A stretch of DNA of 64,000 nucleotides from Psychrobacter sp. JCM 18903 (GCF_000586475.1 NZ_BAWJ01000007.1:1-64000); one strand, 5' to 3'. Shown: positions 11,254 through 22,434, counted from the first letter of the stretch. A program made the numbers and translations. The notes: generated by a model from the letters alone, not told the origin.

Positions 11254-12270
11254 ATGCTACTTTACATTTTGCGTCGCATTGCCATTCTAATTCCTGTCTA
11301 TCTTGGCTTAACGCTATCGACATTCACCTTAATTCGGCTCGTCCCTGGAGATGCTGTCGAGATTATGATGGGTGAGCGTATGGTAGATCCAGAGCTACAT
11401 GCTCGCGCGTTAGAAAGACTTGGCTTAGACAAACCCCTCATTGTCCAATATTGGGATTACTTAACCGGAATATTGACCGGTGATTTTGGTCAATCCTTTC
11501 GTACTCGTACTCCGGTATTACAAGACTTCTTTGCGCATTTTGTACCAACCTTAGAGCTGGCTTTGTGTGCCATTGTCATTGCCAGTGTTGTCGGTGTGAG
11601 CTTAGGTATCTTTGCCGCGCTACGACGTGGTACATGGATTGACTACACTCTAATGTCAGGGGCGCTGGCTGGCTACTCTATGCCCATCTATTTATTGGGA
11701 CCTATCCTCACGGGTATATTCGCCCATTATCTCGGCCTGTTGCCCGTTGCTGGTGTCATATCTGTCGCGCAGTTTTTAGACGTCAAACCTTTATATGGAT
11801 CATGGTTATTGGGCTCGTTAACATCAGGAGAACCTGGCGCGTTTTGGGACGTGGTGAAACACTTTATCCTACCGTCTATTGCCTTATCGACCATACCACT
11901 CGCAATGATTGCACGCATGACACGCTCGGCGATGCTAGAGGTGTTAGATGAGGACTACGTGCGTACAGCGCGCGCCAAAGGCCTATCGCCGCGCCGCGTG
12001 ATATTGGTACACGTCATGCGTAATGCCTTAATCACTGTGGTGACTGTGATTGGTTTACAGATGGCGACCTTGCTCGCGGGGGCTATTATCACTGAGACTA
12101 TCTTTAGTTGGCCAGGTGTTGGTAATTGGCTGCTCGATGGGTTTTTCACTCGTGATTATCCTATCGTGCAAAACGGTATTTTATTGGTCGCCACCGCCCT
12201 GATTTTGGTTAGTTTATTTATTGATATTTTGTATGGTCTGATCAATCCGCGTATTCGACATACTTCTTAA
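11254..12270 (+). CDS. dppB: Peptide ABC transporter permease, DppB family
   Basis: Intact, 338 residues. It begins LLYILRRIAILIPVYLGLT, the standard DppB first membrane helix, and has about six hydrophobic segments. The EAA-type loop contacting the ATPase is at DEDYVRTARAKGLSPRRVI. The C-terminus ETIFSWPGVGNWLLDGFFTRDYP is also family-typical. It forms the membrane channel with DppC. Confidence 0.95.
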   Translation: MLLYILRRIAILIPVYLGLTLSTFTLIRLVPGDAVEIMMGERMVDPELHARALERLGLDKPLIVQYWDYLTGILTGDFGQSFRTRTPVLQDFFAHFVPTLELALCAIVIASVVGVSLGIFAALRRGTWIDYTLMSGALAGYSMPIYLLGPILTGIFAHYLGLLPVAGVISVAQFLDVKPLYGSWLLGSLTSGEPGAFWDVVKHFILPSIALSTIPLAMIARMTRSAMLEVLDEDYVRTARAKGLSPRRVILVHVMRNALITVVTVIGLQMATLLAGAIITETIFSWPGVGNWLLDGFFTRDYPIVQNGILLVATALILVSLFIDILYGLINPRIRHTS

Positions 12271-12412
12271 TTTAACATTGATAAATACTCATATTATAAA
12301 TAGTGGTTACTGGTGTTTGTATGGTCTTGAGTGAGTTTTAGCACATTTTAAATGATTGCTAGAAATGGAACTCTACATACTTGTAACGCGCTAGCCACTA
12401 TAGGAACTGCTC

Positions 12413-13325
12413 ATGAAGCCTTCTGTTCTTCCTCTGATGTCAATCTTATGGCCGCCACACCGCCGTCATCTTGGCAGCTATTTTTATCGACGTTTTGCCG
12501 AAATAAAGGCGCGGTGCTTGGTTTTATTGTACTGGCATTGATGGTCATTATTGCCATCCTTGCGCCTGCCATTGCGCCCCATGACCCTTACGAGTTATTT
12601 ACTGGTCAAGAGCAGTTGCCTCCTGCCTTTCTGGATGGTGGCAATACCATGTTTTGGCTAGGCACGGATGATGCTGGCGAGATACATTATCTCGAGTGAT
12701 GTATGGCGCGCGTTATTCTCTATTTATCGGTCTGAGCGCGACGACTCTTGCCATGTTAGTCGGTGTTTCATTGGGACTTAGTGCTGCATTTTGGCCCAAG
12801 GTTTGGGGCAAAGCGGTCATGCTGGTCAATGATATTTTGATGTCTTATCCGAGCTTACTGTTGGCGATCATCATTGCCGCTATCTTAGGTCCTTCTATGA
12901 CCAACACGATTATTACCATCGCCTTGGTCTGTACGCCACCTTTTATTCGTTTGACTCGTGCTACCGCGATGGTAGAGCTACAACGTGAATACTTTATTGC
13001 TTCGCAAGTGATGGGTGCTGGCGTGCTGCGCTTATTGTTTATCACTATTTTGCCCAACTGTATGGCACCGCTCATCGTGCAGGCGACGATGATTTTCTCG
13101 TCTGCTATTTTAGAAGCAGGTGCAATTGGTTTCTTAGGCTTTGGTGTACAGCCACCCGATGCAGAATGGGGCGCGATGCTCGGTACAGCACGTCAGTATA
13201 TTCAGAGTAATGTTTGGCTAGCGATTTGGCCCGGTGTCGCTATTTTCTTAGCCGCATTGTCGATTAACTTGACTGGTGATGGCCTACGCGATGCGCTAGA
13301 TCCCAAATTAAAGCAGGTGACCTAA
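12413..13325 (+). CDS. dppC: Peptide ABC transporter permease, DppC family (frameshifted)
   Basis: Second membrane subunit. The frame is lost near 12677: restoring one base gives [20 protein letters not shown], the classic DppC sequence. Later come the EAA loop [13 protein letters not shown] and the end [13 protein letters not shown]. The start is uncertain. An ATG at 12352 is in frame but has no ribosome binding site. The ATG at 12413 has AGGA 7 bases upstream, but reaches the reading frame only if another base is missing near 12432, giving [21 protein letters not shown] and a 304-residue protein of normal length. I favour 12413. The gene ends one base before dppD begins. Confidence 0.85.
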
Positions 13326-13326
13326 G

Positions 13327-14400
13327 ATGACTGAACAATTAATTAAAACGCCTACCACTCACACTTCTATGAATGACGCATCAAAAAAAGAATCACCATT
13401 GTTGTTAGATATTGAAAATCTTTCGGTTACTTTCGGGCAAGGTGTGCGCGCTTTTCGTGCAGTCGATGATGTTTCGTTAAAGATTACACAAGGCGAAGTC
13501 ATCGCAGTCGTGGGTGAATCTGGCTCGGGTAAGTCAGTTACTATGATGGCACTGATGGGGCTACTGCCACCCTCTGCGACTGTCCGTTCCAAGCGTGTTA
13601 TGTTCGATGATAAAGACATGCTCAGTATGTCAGCCAAAGAAAAACGCGGCATCATTGGCAAAGATATCTCTATGATCTTTCAAAATGCCATGTCTTGCTT
13701 AAATCCAAGCTTTACGGTTGAGATGCAACTGGGTGAAGTATTACGTAAGCATCTAGGCTTGCGTGGTTCAGCAGTACAGACACGTATCTTAGAGCTGTTA
13801 GAGCTGGTCGAAATGCCCGATGCCAAAAATCGACTCAAGGTTTATCCACATCAGTTATCAGGCGGTATGAGTCAGCGGGTCATGATTGCGATGGCAATTG
13901 CTTGTGAGCCAAAACTGCTGATCGCAGATGAGCCAACCACTGCACTCGATGTCACGGTACAAGCGCAAATCATGGACTTGCTAAACCGATTGCAACGCGA
14001 AAAACAAATGGCGATGATACTGATTACCCACGACTTGGGTTTGGTCGCGCAAAACTCGCGTGATGTCGCGGTCATGTATGCCGGACAAGTGGTCGAAACC
14101 AGTACCGTGCCGGAGATTTTTCAAAAGCCTGCTCACCCTTATACTGAGGCCTTGCTGCAAGCCATCCCAGAGCTGGCTATCGGTCAAGACAGGCTCAACA
14201 GCTTACCCGGAGTCGTACCCAGTCAATATGATCGTCCAAGTGGTTGCTTATTGTCTCCTCGCTGCCCGTACAAAGAGCCTGCCTGTGAAGTACCGCCGCC
14301 CATATTGGATACTCCTAATGGCAAAGTGCGCTGTATTCATTCTGATCCTTCTTCTCGCAACTCTACCTCTCACACTGCTACCTTGGAGTCACAAGTATGA
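13327..14400 (+). CDS. dppD: Peptide ABC transporter ATP-binding protein, DppD family
   Basis: Intact, 357 residues. Walker A is GESGSGKS, the signature is LSGGMSQR, Walker B is [13 protein letters not shown], and the H-loop is ITHDLGL. The C-terminal oligopeptide-transporter extension contains [14 protein letters not shown], the four-cysteine pattern that binds an iron-sulfur cluster in several relatives. It overlaps dppF by four bases (ATGA), so the two are translationally coupled. Confidence 0.95.
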   Translation: MTEQLIKTPTTHTSMNDASKKESPLLLDIENLSVTFGQGVRAFRAVDDVSLKITQGEVIAVVGESGSGKSVTMMALMGLLPPSATVRSKRVMFDDKDMLSMSAKEKRGIIGKDISMIFQNAMSCLNPSFTVEMQLGEVLRKHLGLRGSAVQTRILELLELVEMPDAKNRLKVYPHQLSGGMSQRVMIAMAIACEPKLLIADEPTTALDVTVQAQIMDLLNRLQREKQMAMILITHDLGLVAQNSRDVAVMYAGQVVETSTVPEIFQKPAHPYTEALLQAIPELAIGQDRLNSLPGVVPSQYDRPSGCLLSPRCPYKEPACEVPPPILDTPNGKVRCIHSDPSSRNSTSHTATLESQV

Positions 14401-15368
14401 GTAATAAAGTGGTCCTGAAAGCAGACAATCTACATAAACACTACCCAGTATCGCAAGGGTTGGGTAAAGCAAAAGCTTACGTTAAAGCATTAAATGGTGT
14501 GTCGTTTGAGCTTGAGGCTGGCAAGACGCTGGCCGTCGTGGGTGAGTCAGGCTGCGGTAAGTCTACCCTTGCCCGCCAGTTGACACTGATTGAAGAGCCT
14601 ACTGATGGCGAGCTATTTATCAATGATGAAGCCACCACTGGCTATAGTAGAAAAGCGCTCAAAGAGCTGCGTACCGAGATTCAAATGGTTTTTCAAAACC
14701 CTTATGGCAGCTTAAATCCACGCCATACTATCGGTTATCAATTGACTGAACCGTTAGATATCCATACCAAACTGTCCAAAGACGACAAGCGTGACAAAAT
14801 AAATGAGATGATGAAAAATGTTGGTCTGCGTCCCGAGCATGCTGGCCGTTACCCGCATATGTTTTCTGGAGGTCAGCGCCAACGTATTGCCCTCGCCCGC
14901 GCCATGATGCTCAATCCTAAAATTGTCGTCGCTGATGAGCCTACTTCTGCACTCGATGTATCGATTCAAGCGCAAGTCTTGAATCTGTTTATGGACTTAC
15001 AGGATGAGTATCGTACTGCTTATGTCTTTATCTCACATAACTTATCAGTTGTGCGTCATGTGGCAGATGATGTGATGGTGATGTATTTAGGTCAAGCGGT
15101 CGAGCATGGCCCGAAAGAAGCAATCTATAACGCGCCAAAACATCCGTATACTATCGCTCTGTTGGCTGCCGCGCCAACGGTAAATGGTCATAAGAATGAT
15201 TTGACCCTACAAGGTGAGTTACCAAGCCCGCTTAATCCACCGACTGGCTGCGCCCTGCACAAACGCTGCCCATATGCTAAACAACAATGCAGCGAGATAG
15301 AGCCGCAACTGCGCGAATGGGACGGTCGATTGGTGGCTTGTTTACGATTGGAAGAAATATATGGATAA
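14397..15368 (+). CDS. dppF: Peptide ABC transporter ATP-binding protein, DppF family
   Basis: Intact, 323 residues. Walker A is GESGCGKS, the signature is FSGGQRQR, Walker B is [13 protein letters not shown], and the C-terminal cysteine motif is [14 protein letters not shown]. It pairs with DppD to energise the DppBC channel. Its last codons overlap the start of the DUF4424 gene by eight bases. Confidence 0.95.
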   Translation: MSNKVVLKADNLHKHYPVSQGLGKAKAYVKALNGVSFELEAGKTLAVVGESGCGKSTLARQLTLIEEPTDGELFINDEATTGYSRKALKELRTEIQMVFQNPYGSLNPRHTIGYQLTEPLDIHTKLSKDDKRDKINEMMKNVGLRPEHAGRYPHMFSGGQRQRIALARAMMLNPKIVVADEPTSALDVSIQAQVLNLFMDLQDEYRTAYVFISHNLSVVRHVADDVMVMYLGQAVEHGPKEAIYNAPKHPYTIALLAAAPTVNGHKNDLTLQGELPSPLNPPTGCALHKRCPYAKQQCSEIEPQLREWDGRLVACLRLEEIYG

Positions 15369-16331
15369 GCGCCATCTGATGTTTAGCGGTACATTAGCTT
15401 ACACTGTGCTGCTAGCAATGACTGCTGCCCAAGCAAACGACTCTACTGGCTACATAGGTACAGGCGGTGTTGAATATCTTAAAAATAAAAATATCAGCAT
15501 GCACAGTGAAGACTTATATATCTCCAAAGATAAAATCCGCGTCAATTATGAGTTTAAAAACTTAAGCAATAAGGATATTACCGAAACCGTTTTATTTCCT
15601 ATGCCAGCTGTCCCCAGCTCTACAGACTCAGATTTTGCTGATATTAATGCCACTTATGACAACTTTGAAGTTTGGATAAATGGTAAGCCTATCATTCCTA
15701 ATCAGCATGTCCGTACTTTTATGCGGCCAATTGTCGTCAAAGATGGCGATAGAACCTATGCAGACACCTCTATTGATACGACTGAAATATTTAAATCCTG
15801 TGGTCTTAACGAGGCTGATATGATGGGACCTTGGACGTATCAAGTTGACACTGAATATGTCAATCAACAGCTTTTAGATTGTAATAATAAGGCACTAGAT
15901 AGATTCATCTATGATAGAGAAAGTCTTTATATACCTTGGGATTCGCAGGTTATCTATAGTTGGGAGCAAAAATTCAAAGCCAATGCGACGACCAAAATCA
16001 AGCATTCATATACACCGCTTGTGGGTGGCTCAGTTCATCTAGGTCAAGAAGGATTCCCAAATTTTTGCGTAGATGCTTCAACTCAAAGAGGATTTCACAA
16101 GAATGGTAGTCGCCTTATCATGCCTTAAGCTATATCTTGACCACAGGTGCTAATTGGGCAAAACCTATCGCTAATTTCAAACTTACCGTAGAACGCGATC
16201 CTAATGAATTAGTGTCGTTTTGCTGGAAAGGAAAGGGTAAAGTCAAAAAGGTAAGCGCGACGACGTTTGAGATTAAAGAGACTAACTTTATGCCAACGCA
16301 CGATTTTGATGTCGCTTTTATTATGAAGTAG
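15361..16331 (+). CDS. DUF4424 family secreted protein (one frameshift)
   Basis: About 323 residues once repaired. The N-terminal signal peptide ends near TAAQAND. The body matches DUF4424: NISMHSEDLYIS, VNYEFKN and the C-terminal YILTTGANWAKPIANFKLT. The function of the family is unknown; it is predicted periplasmic. The frame is lost between about 16100 and 16125, and the exact missing base cannot be fixed from sequence alone. The ATG lies inside the end of dppF (8-base overlap), so it is translated with the transporter operon. Its link to peptide uptake is only positional. Confidence 0.75.
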
Positions 16332-16431
16332 CCGTTAGTTTGTAAGATACTCCTAGCTCACTGATAAAACTTGTTTCAACAGCAGTCGTGGCAATAAATT
16401 TAAGCGTCCTGAGTAATAGTGTTCTAATGAA

Positions 16432-16689
16432 TTATGAGTCTAGCAGACTTTTAGTCAATTTCTGCACCGGATTGGCTATTATCATGACGCAAACAAAGGC
16501 GACAGGCGCAGCCAGCATCCAAGCCTTAAACCAGTAATAAACAAACCTATCCACCATACCAAGGTTGATAAAGGTGATATAAATTGTCATCATCCCTGAT
16601 AATAAGACTGCCATAATTGCAGTATTAACAATGCGGAACTTATAACTCTTTCGCTTCATCTGATTCATCATAGCCTCAAGCAGTTTCAA
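16432..16689 (-). CDS. DUF2798 family small membrane protein
   Basis: 85 residues with two hydrophobic segments (IVNTAIMAVLLSGMMTIYITF and WMLAAPVAFVCVMIIANPV), the arrangement of the DUF2798 family, whose role is unknown. The first codon in frame is a TTG at 16689. ATGs at codons 7, 8 and 11 are alternatives. It lies 15 bases after the NTF2-like gene on the same strand, so the two are probably cotranscribed. Confidence 0.75.
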   Translation of the reverse strand: MKLLEAMMNQMKRKSYKFRIVNTAIMAVLLSGMMTIYITFINLGMVDRFVYYWFKAWMLAAPVAFVCVMIIANPVQKLTKSLLDS

Positions 16690-16704
16690 CCTTTCATTTA
16701 CCTT

Positions 16705-17124
16705 TTATCTTGAGATTTGCATAGCAGCTTCTAAAGCCGCCGTGTCCTCATGCATGCGGTATAGTTCAATCTCGCCAGCATCATTAAAACAGACAATCAT
16801 TGACCACAGGCTATTAAATACTTTCCCCGTGTGTTTGACTGTGTGAGCAAGCTTGCCAAATCTGATCACATAATTATCAGCGACGATAGACTCCTCCATT
16901 ATAAAATCGCCAAACTCGAACATTTTCGCAAGATTTTTAAAAAAATCAACACCTTCATCTTTGCCACTGTGCGTCCCATAAATAGGCACCTGACTGTCTG
17001 TATTCTCTCGAAAAACCACGAATTTAACGTTTTCATCACATCGCTGCATGGCTTGCTCATATTCACCCATAAAGATGTGTGCTATAAATTGATCGAGTGT
17101 TTGGGTGTTTGATGATGATTGCAT
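16705..17124 (-). CDS. SnoaL/NTF2-like family protein
   Basis: 139 residues. Length and pattern fit a single NTF2-like alpha-plus-beta barrel: an N-terminal helix TLDQFIAHIFMGEYEQAMQR, then FFKNLAKMFEFGDFIMEE and the strand pair WSMIVCFNDAGEIELYRM. Such proteins bind small molecules or act as isomerases or hydrolases; no specific role can be read. It is divergent from the LysR gene at 17268 across 143 bp, the usual layout for a LysR target. Confidence 0.7.
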   Translation of the reverse strand: MQSSSNTQTLDQFIAHIFMGEYEQAMQRCDENVKFVVFRENTDSQVPIYGTHSGKDEGVDFFKNLAKMFEFGDFIMEESIVADNYVIRFGKLAHTVKHTGKVFNSLWSMIVCFNDAGEIELYRMHEDTAALEAAMQISR

Positions 17125-17267
17125 ACGTCTCTCAATATTTTATAAAGTAGATAACGAGTCTAATATAGTGGCGTAAAGATAAACAGATGATAGATAGGCA
17201 ATCACTGTGCAAAAATACTCAATGAAGTTTGCTAAACTGAACACTCATACTAAACGGTAGTTTTGAG

Positions 17268-18206
17268 ATGCAGTGGGATGATTTGGCTTACTTTGTTTGC
17301 TTGGTGGAAAAACAGACTCTGACTGCTTGCGCTGAAGAGCTGGGGTTACAACACAGTACGGTTGCGAGGCGAATTGATCATCTTGAGCAAACATTATCGG
17401 TAAATCTGTTTGATCGGCTAGGCAAACGCTATGCACTGACGCCAGAAGGGTCGACGCTCTACAGCCAAGCCATTGAGGTGAAAAAAGAGATAGCCGTATT
17501 TGAGAGAATGGCAATTGATCAGAACGCGATGCAGGGCAAAGTTGTTATATCGGCACCACCTGTCTGGGCAAATGAAGTGCTGATAACGGCTCTGACTGAG
17601 TTTCGCCAGCAGTTCCAAGATATATTAGTCGCGTTGAGCGGTGAAGTTGGCTTGAGCAATTTACATCACAGAGAAGCAGACATCGCTATAAGAACGCGTT
17701 GTCCCACACAGGAAGATCTGGTTGCTCGTATTATTGGGTCCACAAGATACGGTTTCTTTGCTAATAATGAATACCTCAAAAACACCCATTCTGATCGATG
17801 GCAATTAATAGAGTTTCAAGCTAATGCTAGAGTACTGATTTGGTCACAGGCTTTAGTGAAACAGCATGCCTATACGGTTGCATTTAACACTAATGATTTA
17901 TATATGGCCTGTCATGCTGCTCGTAAAAAAATAGGTATCGCGTTACTGCCAGAGTTTTTGGCTCACCAATACTCAGAGCTAACGGCAGTTGATCCAATTA
18001 ATCGAGTAGCGCTGACAGCTCGAACGCCACACATATTAGCGAAAAACCACGCTTCATCATTCACATCAGACAATCAGGATTCAATCTCAAATACCAGCAT
18101 TCCACTCACTCAAGACTACCCTCTCTATCTTGTGATGCATCCAGATGTCAGACGCTCTGCACGAGTGAGAGCAGTTGCTGATTGGTTAATTGCCAGTTGT
18201 GCTTAG
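17268..18206 (+). CDS. LysR family transcriptional regulator
   Basis: 312 residues. The N-terminal winged helix-turn-helix is in TACAEELGLQHSTVARRIDHLEQTL, followed by a LysR substrate-binding domain. A polar Ser/Asn-rich stretch (about residues 262-286) near the C-terminus looks like an extra loop. It is transcribed divergently from the NTF2-like/DUF2798 pair and is a candidate regulator of it. Confidence 0.9.
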   Translation: MQWDDLAYFVCLVEKQTLTACAEELGLQHSTVARRIDHLEQTLSVNLFDRLGKRYALTPEGSTLYSQAIEVKKEIAVFERMAIDQNAMQGKVVISAPPVWANEVLITALTEFRQQFQDILVALSGEVGLSNLHHREADIAIRTRCPTQEDLVARIIGSTRYGFFANNEYLKNTHSDRWQLIEFQANARVLIWSQALVKQHAYTVAFNTNDLYMACHAARKKIGIALLPEFLAHQYSELTAVDPINRVALTARTPHILAKNHASSFTSDNQDSISNTSIPLTQDYPLYLVMHPDVRRSARVRAVADWLIASCA

Positions 18207-18262
18207 CTCAAGTAGTTGTATGTAATACGGCTTATATAGAGTATGGATTATATAGAATACCG

Positions 18263-19341
18263 CTAATCAACATTCACTACGCCCCAACATTTAGGAAATT
18301 GACTACAACCAAAAAAGTCTTTCCCTTGGTGCTGGCCTTTTTTTGCAACACGTTTGACCATTGCTGCCTGACATCTTGGACAGGCAGGTACTTGCTCTGT
18401 AATAGCTGTATGATTGGTTTGCTCAACAGCTTTAAGATTAATGCTATTAGACGTGACAATCTCACATTCAGCCGTTTTAAAATCATTGTCCGATAACTCA
18501 GGCTCCATAACTTCAAACGGTGTAAGGAACACTTTATTAGCAATATCATGCGATATACTGACATATGGTGTGTTTGTCTGCTGAGTATTCAGATTATCAA
18601 TTAGTAACTCGCTAGATTCAATCTCAGTCTGACCCGACCATCGCAGCACTTCTCGGCTTTTCAGCGTGGCTCGTTTAGCGGTTTCTTTTATTACCGGATC
18701 GAGTGTAGGCTTACTGGCAGTTTTAGCAATTGTTTTATCAGTGGAGTTACTGCTAGGCTGTTTGTTTGAGAGGCTATGCTTGTCTTTTAGATAGGCTTTA
18801 TGCTCTCTATTGGTGCGCCAAGATTTGCTAAATCTGTTGCTATTAATCTGCTCAACGATAGACTTGACCTCGTCTTCAGTCAGTATCTCATCTTGTTTCT
18901 TCTTCACATAAGAGACCATCCCACCTGTCAATACGTGTTCGGGCAACTCATCACGGGTTTTCAGCTCACATTCACCGATGAAAGCAATCATCGAATGAAA
19001 GTAGCTCAGCTCCAATCCTAATAAATCTGCGAGCGTCTTAATGTGCAGATAATTTTGGCGTAATGGGTTTTGGAATTTATACTTACTTCCATTTGGGAAA
19101 GCTTGCGTCCACTGCTTTTGCTTCTCGCTACCATATATCCAGCCTTTATAATTCTTGGTTTCGATGACAAAGATGCCGTATACAGAGACGATAATATGAT
19201 CGATTTGGGTACTGCACCATTGGCTCTTGGCAAGGTAATACCGTTTAATCGGTGATAGACATCTTTTTCAAGTTTTAGCCACATGGCGACATTGATAACG
19301 GTCTCGCCTAGAAAGCCTTTGAAAGTGGATTTGAGGGACAT
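18263..19341 (-). CDS. NERD domain protein with C-terminal topoisomerase-type zinc finger (one frameshift)
   Basis: About 359 residues once repaired. It begins MSLKSTFKGFLGETVIN. The NERD (nuclease-related) domain shows GTQIDHIIVSVYGIFVIETK and a later TQAFPNG with PLRQNYLHIK. The C-terminal finger CPRCQAAMVKRVAKKGQHQG with FFGCSQFPKC resembles the C4 zinc fingers of topoisomerase I. Family knowledge suggests a DNA-associated or nuclease role, not proven. The frame breaks near 19212: one missing G turns NGAGTQIDHI into NGAVPKSI. ATG 19341 fits the family start better than the in-frame ATG at 19392. Confidence 0.83.
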
Positions 19342-19416
19342 GGTTTTTTTCTTGAAAGTGGTTATGAAAAAATAAATAACGTTCAATATCAATATACTAA
19401 TTACTTTTGGTTAAAA

Positions 19417-20073
19417 TTACCGATCTACAATTGCTGTTCTGACGATAGTTAAACCAATGACGCCAAGCAACGCCCCTGTAACTTTATCGATGTAATAAGC
19501 AACTTGGGTAAATTTAGCGCGTACTTTGCGAGTCGACAATAGAAATATGACGGCAGTGTCCCATGCGAATACCACAACAGTCATCCAAACACCTAAGCCC
19601 AATTTGAACACAAAACTTATTTCTGGTGTTAACACTACAGTGAATAAACTGAGATAAAAGAGTAGATTTTTAGGATTAAATATTCCAGACAAAAACCCTG
19701 CAGTAAATTCCTTTAAAAAAGTTGTCTTAGGTATATTTGAATGGGCTGATTGGGCTACCTGAAATTGGTCATACGCATCTTTTCGTGCGCGTAACGCCTG
19801 TATCCCAAGGTACATTAAAAACAACCCACCAATGATTTTTAGCGTAATCATAATAGGTGCAGAGGCGGCTAAAATTGAGCCAACGCCAATTAGACATAGA
19901 CCAATGTACACTGCATTAGCAAAGGTGATACCGAGCGCAACCCCTATTGCGTCTTTACTGTCGTTCTTAATCGCACTCTTTACGATCAATACAAAATCCG
20001 GTCCAGGACTCAATAGTGCAAGAAAATGCGCCAAGCCGACCGTGATAAAAATACTCAACAAATCCCAGTTCAT
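19417..20073 (-). CDS. LysE/RhtB family amino-acid exporter
   Basis: Intact, 218 residues, with six predicted membrane helices. The family start is visible in HFLALLSPGPDFVLIVKSA, together with GVALGITFANAVYIGLCLIG and the conserved FTAGFLSGIFNPKNLLFY. It exports an amino acid or homoserine-lactone-like solute; the substrate is not readable. It lies downstream of tkt, separated by a terminator, so it is a separate unit. Confidence 0.9.
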   Translation of the reverse strand: MNWDLLSIFITVGLAHFLALLSPGPDFVLIVKSAIKNDSKDAIGVALGITFANAVYIGLCLIGVGSILAASAPIMITLKIIGGLFLMYLGIQALRARKDAYDQFQVAQSAHSNIPKTTFLKEFTAGFLSGIFNPKNLLFYLSLFTVVLTPEISFVFKLGLGVWMTVVVFAWDTAVIFLLSTRKVRAKFTQVAYYIDKVTGALLGVIGLTIVRTAIVDR

Positions 20074-20145
20074 AATTAGTCCGTACTCTGTTTTTTTTAA
20101 TTATGGACTAAATACCACTATGAATACACTGATTATTTAGCCAAT

Positions 20146-20179
20146 AAAAAAGCCACCAGATTTCTCTAGCAGCTTTTTT
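20146..20179 (-). terminator. Terminator of tkt
   Basis: Read on the minus strand, GCTGCTAGA and TCTGGTGGC form nine pairs around a GAAA tetraloop, followed by a T-run. Several pairs are G-U and would become A-C mismatches on the plus strand, so the hairpin works only in the tkt direction. Confidence 0.75.
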
Positions 20180-20200
20180 ATTTATAACTTTTTTAACGGA

Positions 20201-22197
20201 TTACACCAAACTATTCACCGCTTCAACCACAGCATCAGTCGTAATACCAAACTCTTTGTATAACTGGTCTGCAGGAGCAGATTCGCCATAAGTGGTCATA
20301 CCGATGACTTTGCCATCTAGACCAACGAACTTATACCAGTAATCTACATGCGCGGCTTCGACTGCTACACGAGCACGGATATTGGCAGGCAATACCGCTT
20401 CACGGTAGCTAGTATCTTGCTCAACGAAAATCTCTGCACATGGCATAGAGACCACACGGACGCCAATACCATTTGCGCTTAACGCTTCATATGCTTCCAT
20501 CGCTAGGCCAACTTCTGAACCAGTCGCGATGATGATGGCTTGTAACTCGCCTTGCTCTTTCGCCAATACATAACCACCTTTGGTGATGTTCGCTACTTGC
20601 TCGCTATCACGCGCTTGATGTGGCAAGCTTTGACGACTAAAAATCAATGCTGATGGATTATGTTCAGACTTAATGGCCTCAACCAAGCACTGGCAGATTC
20701 GGTCGCATCACAAGGACGCCATGTGCGTAGATTTGGCGTAGTACGTAAGCTAGTCAATTGCTCAACTGGCTGATGCGTTGGGCCATCTTCACCCAGACCG
20801 ATAGAGTCATGCGTATAGACATGGATGACGCGCTGCTTCATCAATGCACCCATGCGTACCGCGTTACGTGCGTATTCCATAAACATGAGGAAAGTTGCGA
20901 CGTAAGGGATAAAGCCGCCATGCAATGCGATACCATTGGCAATCGCGGTCATACCGAACTCGCGCACGCCGTAATAGATATAGTTGCCGTCAGCGTCTTT
21001 TTCGATGCCTTTAGCGCCTTTGAATAGCGTGAGGTTCGAGCCAGCTAGATCCGCTGAACCGCCTAGCAATTCTGGTAATAATGGCTGTAAGGTATTGATG
21101 GCGTTTTGACTGGCTTTACGGCTGGCAACATCGCCGCCCGCTTCTTGCGTTTGCTGAATATAGGCTTGTGCTTGATTATCAAAGTCAGCAGGTAAGTCAC
21201 CATTTAAACGGCGCAACAACTCAGACGCCAGTTCAGGATGTGCTTTTTTATAAGCGTCAAAGTCCGCATCCCAATTTTTCTGCTGTATGTCGCCTTTGGC
21301 TTTGGCATCCCACGCTTCATAGATTTCGTCATCTAATTCAAACGGTGCATGTTTCCAAGATAACGCATCACGAGTCAAGGCGATTTCGTCATCACCTAAC
21401 GGGGCACCATGACTGGCTGCTAGACCTTGCTTGTTCGGGCTACCCGCACCGATCGTGGTTTTGCAAATCAGAAGACTTGGTTTGGTAGTTTCTTTAAGCG
21501 CTTGTTCAGTTGCTTGAGTGATCGCATCCGCATCATGACCATCGACTTTAATAACTTGCCAGCCGTAAGACTCAAAACGCGCTTGCGTATCATCAGTGAA
21601 CCAGCCTTCGACATTACCATCGATAGAGATGCCATTGTCATCATAGAAGAAGACCAGCTTGCCAAGACCTAACGTGCCAGCCAGTGAGCACACTTCATGA
21701 CTAATACCTTCCATCAAGCAACCATCGCCTAAGAACGCATAGGTGTTATGGTCAACGATGTTATGGCCTTCACGGTTGAACTGCGCGGCTAAGGTTTTTT
21801 CAGCGATAGCAAAACCAACCGCATTAGCAATACCTTGACCTAGTGGACCAGTAGTCGTCTCGACACCTGGTGTGTAGCCAAGCTCAGGATGACCTGGGGT
21901 TTTTGAATGCAACTGACGGAAACCTTTCAGATCATCAACGCTGACATCATAACCAGATAAATGCAGCAATGAGTAAATAAGCATTGAGCCATGACCATTC
22001 GATAAGACAAAGCGATCACGGTTGTGCCACTGCGGGTCAGCAGGATTATGCTTCAAAAACTTGCGCCACAAAACTTCGGCAATATCGGCCATACCCATTG
22101 GCGCGCCTGGATGTCCAGAGTTGGCTTTTTGAACCGCATCAAACGACAGTACACGGATGGCATTGGCTAATTTACGTTCGCTAATTGGAGCTGGCAT
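20201..22197 (-). CDS. tkt: Transketolase (one frameshift)
   Basis: Thiamine-diphosphate enzyme of the pentose phosphate pathway, 665 residues once repaired, the usual length. Motifs in order: [31 protein letters not shown], the ThDP-binding [12 protein letters not shown], and [18 protein letters not shown] in the pyrimidine-binding domain. The frame is lost near 20680: a restored G gives [16 protein letters not shown], joining the C-terminal domain. This is an essential-type gene, so an error in the sequence is more likely than inactivation. Confidence 0.95.
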
Positions 22198-22400
22198 AGA
22201 GTGTCCTAGTATTGGGCTAAGAGGAGAGTTTACTCAAAGGAGTATAAGCATAAGGACGCCAAATGCGCCCCTAAGTTATAGACTATAAAATCAAAGTATA
22301 ATATTAACATATTTGCTATGAGGCTAGCTAAGAAATGGTATGACAGAATCGTTTGTGTTTAATAATTATTCATATCAGTTTTATCAAACTACCCTATATT

Positions 22401-22434
22401 AAAAAGCTGTGAGTCATCTTAGTAACTCACAGCT
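22401..22434 (-). terminator. Terminator of serS
   Basis: The perfect 10-bp inverted repeat AGCTGTGAGT / ACTCACAGCT with a 10-base loop is followed on the minus strand by TTTTT. It lies 19 bases after the serS stop. Confidence 0.8.
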
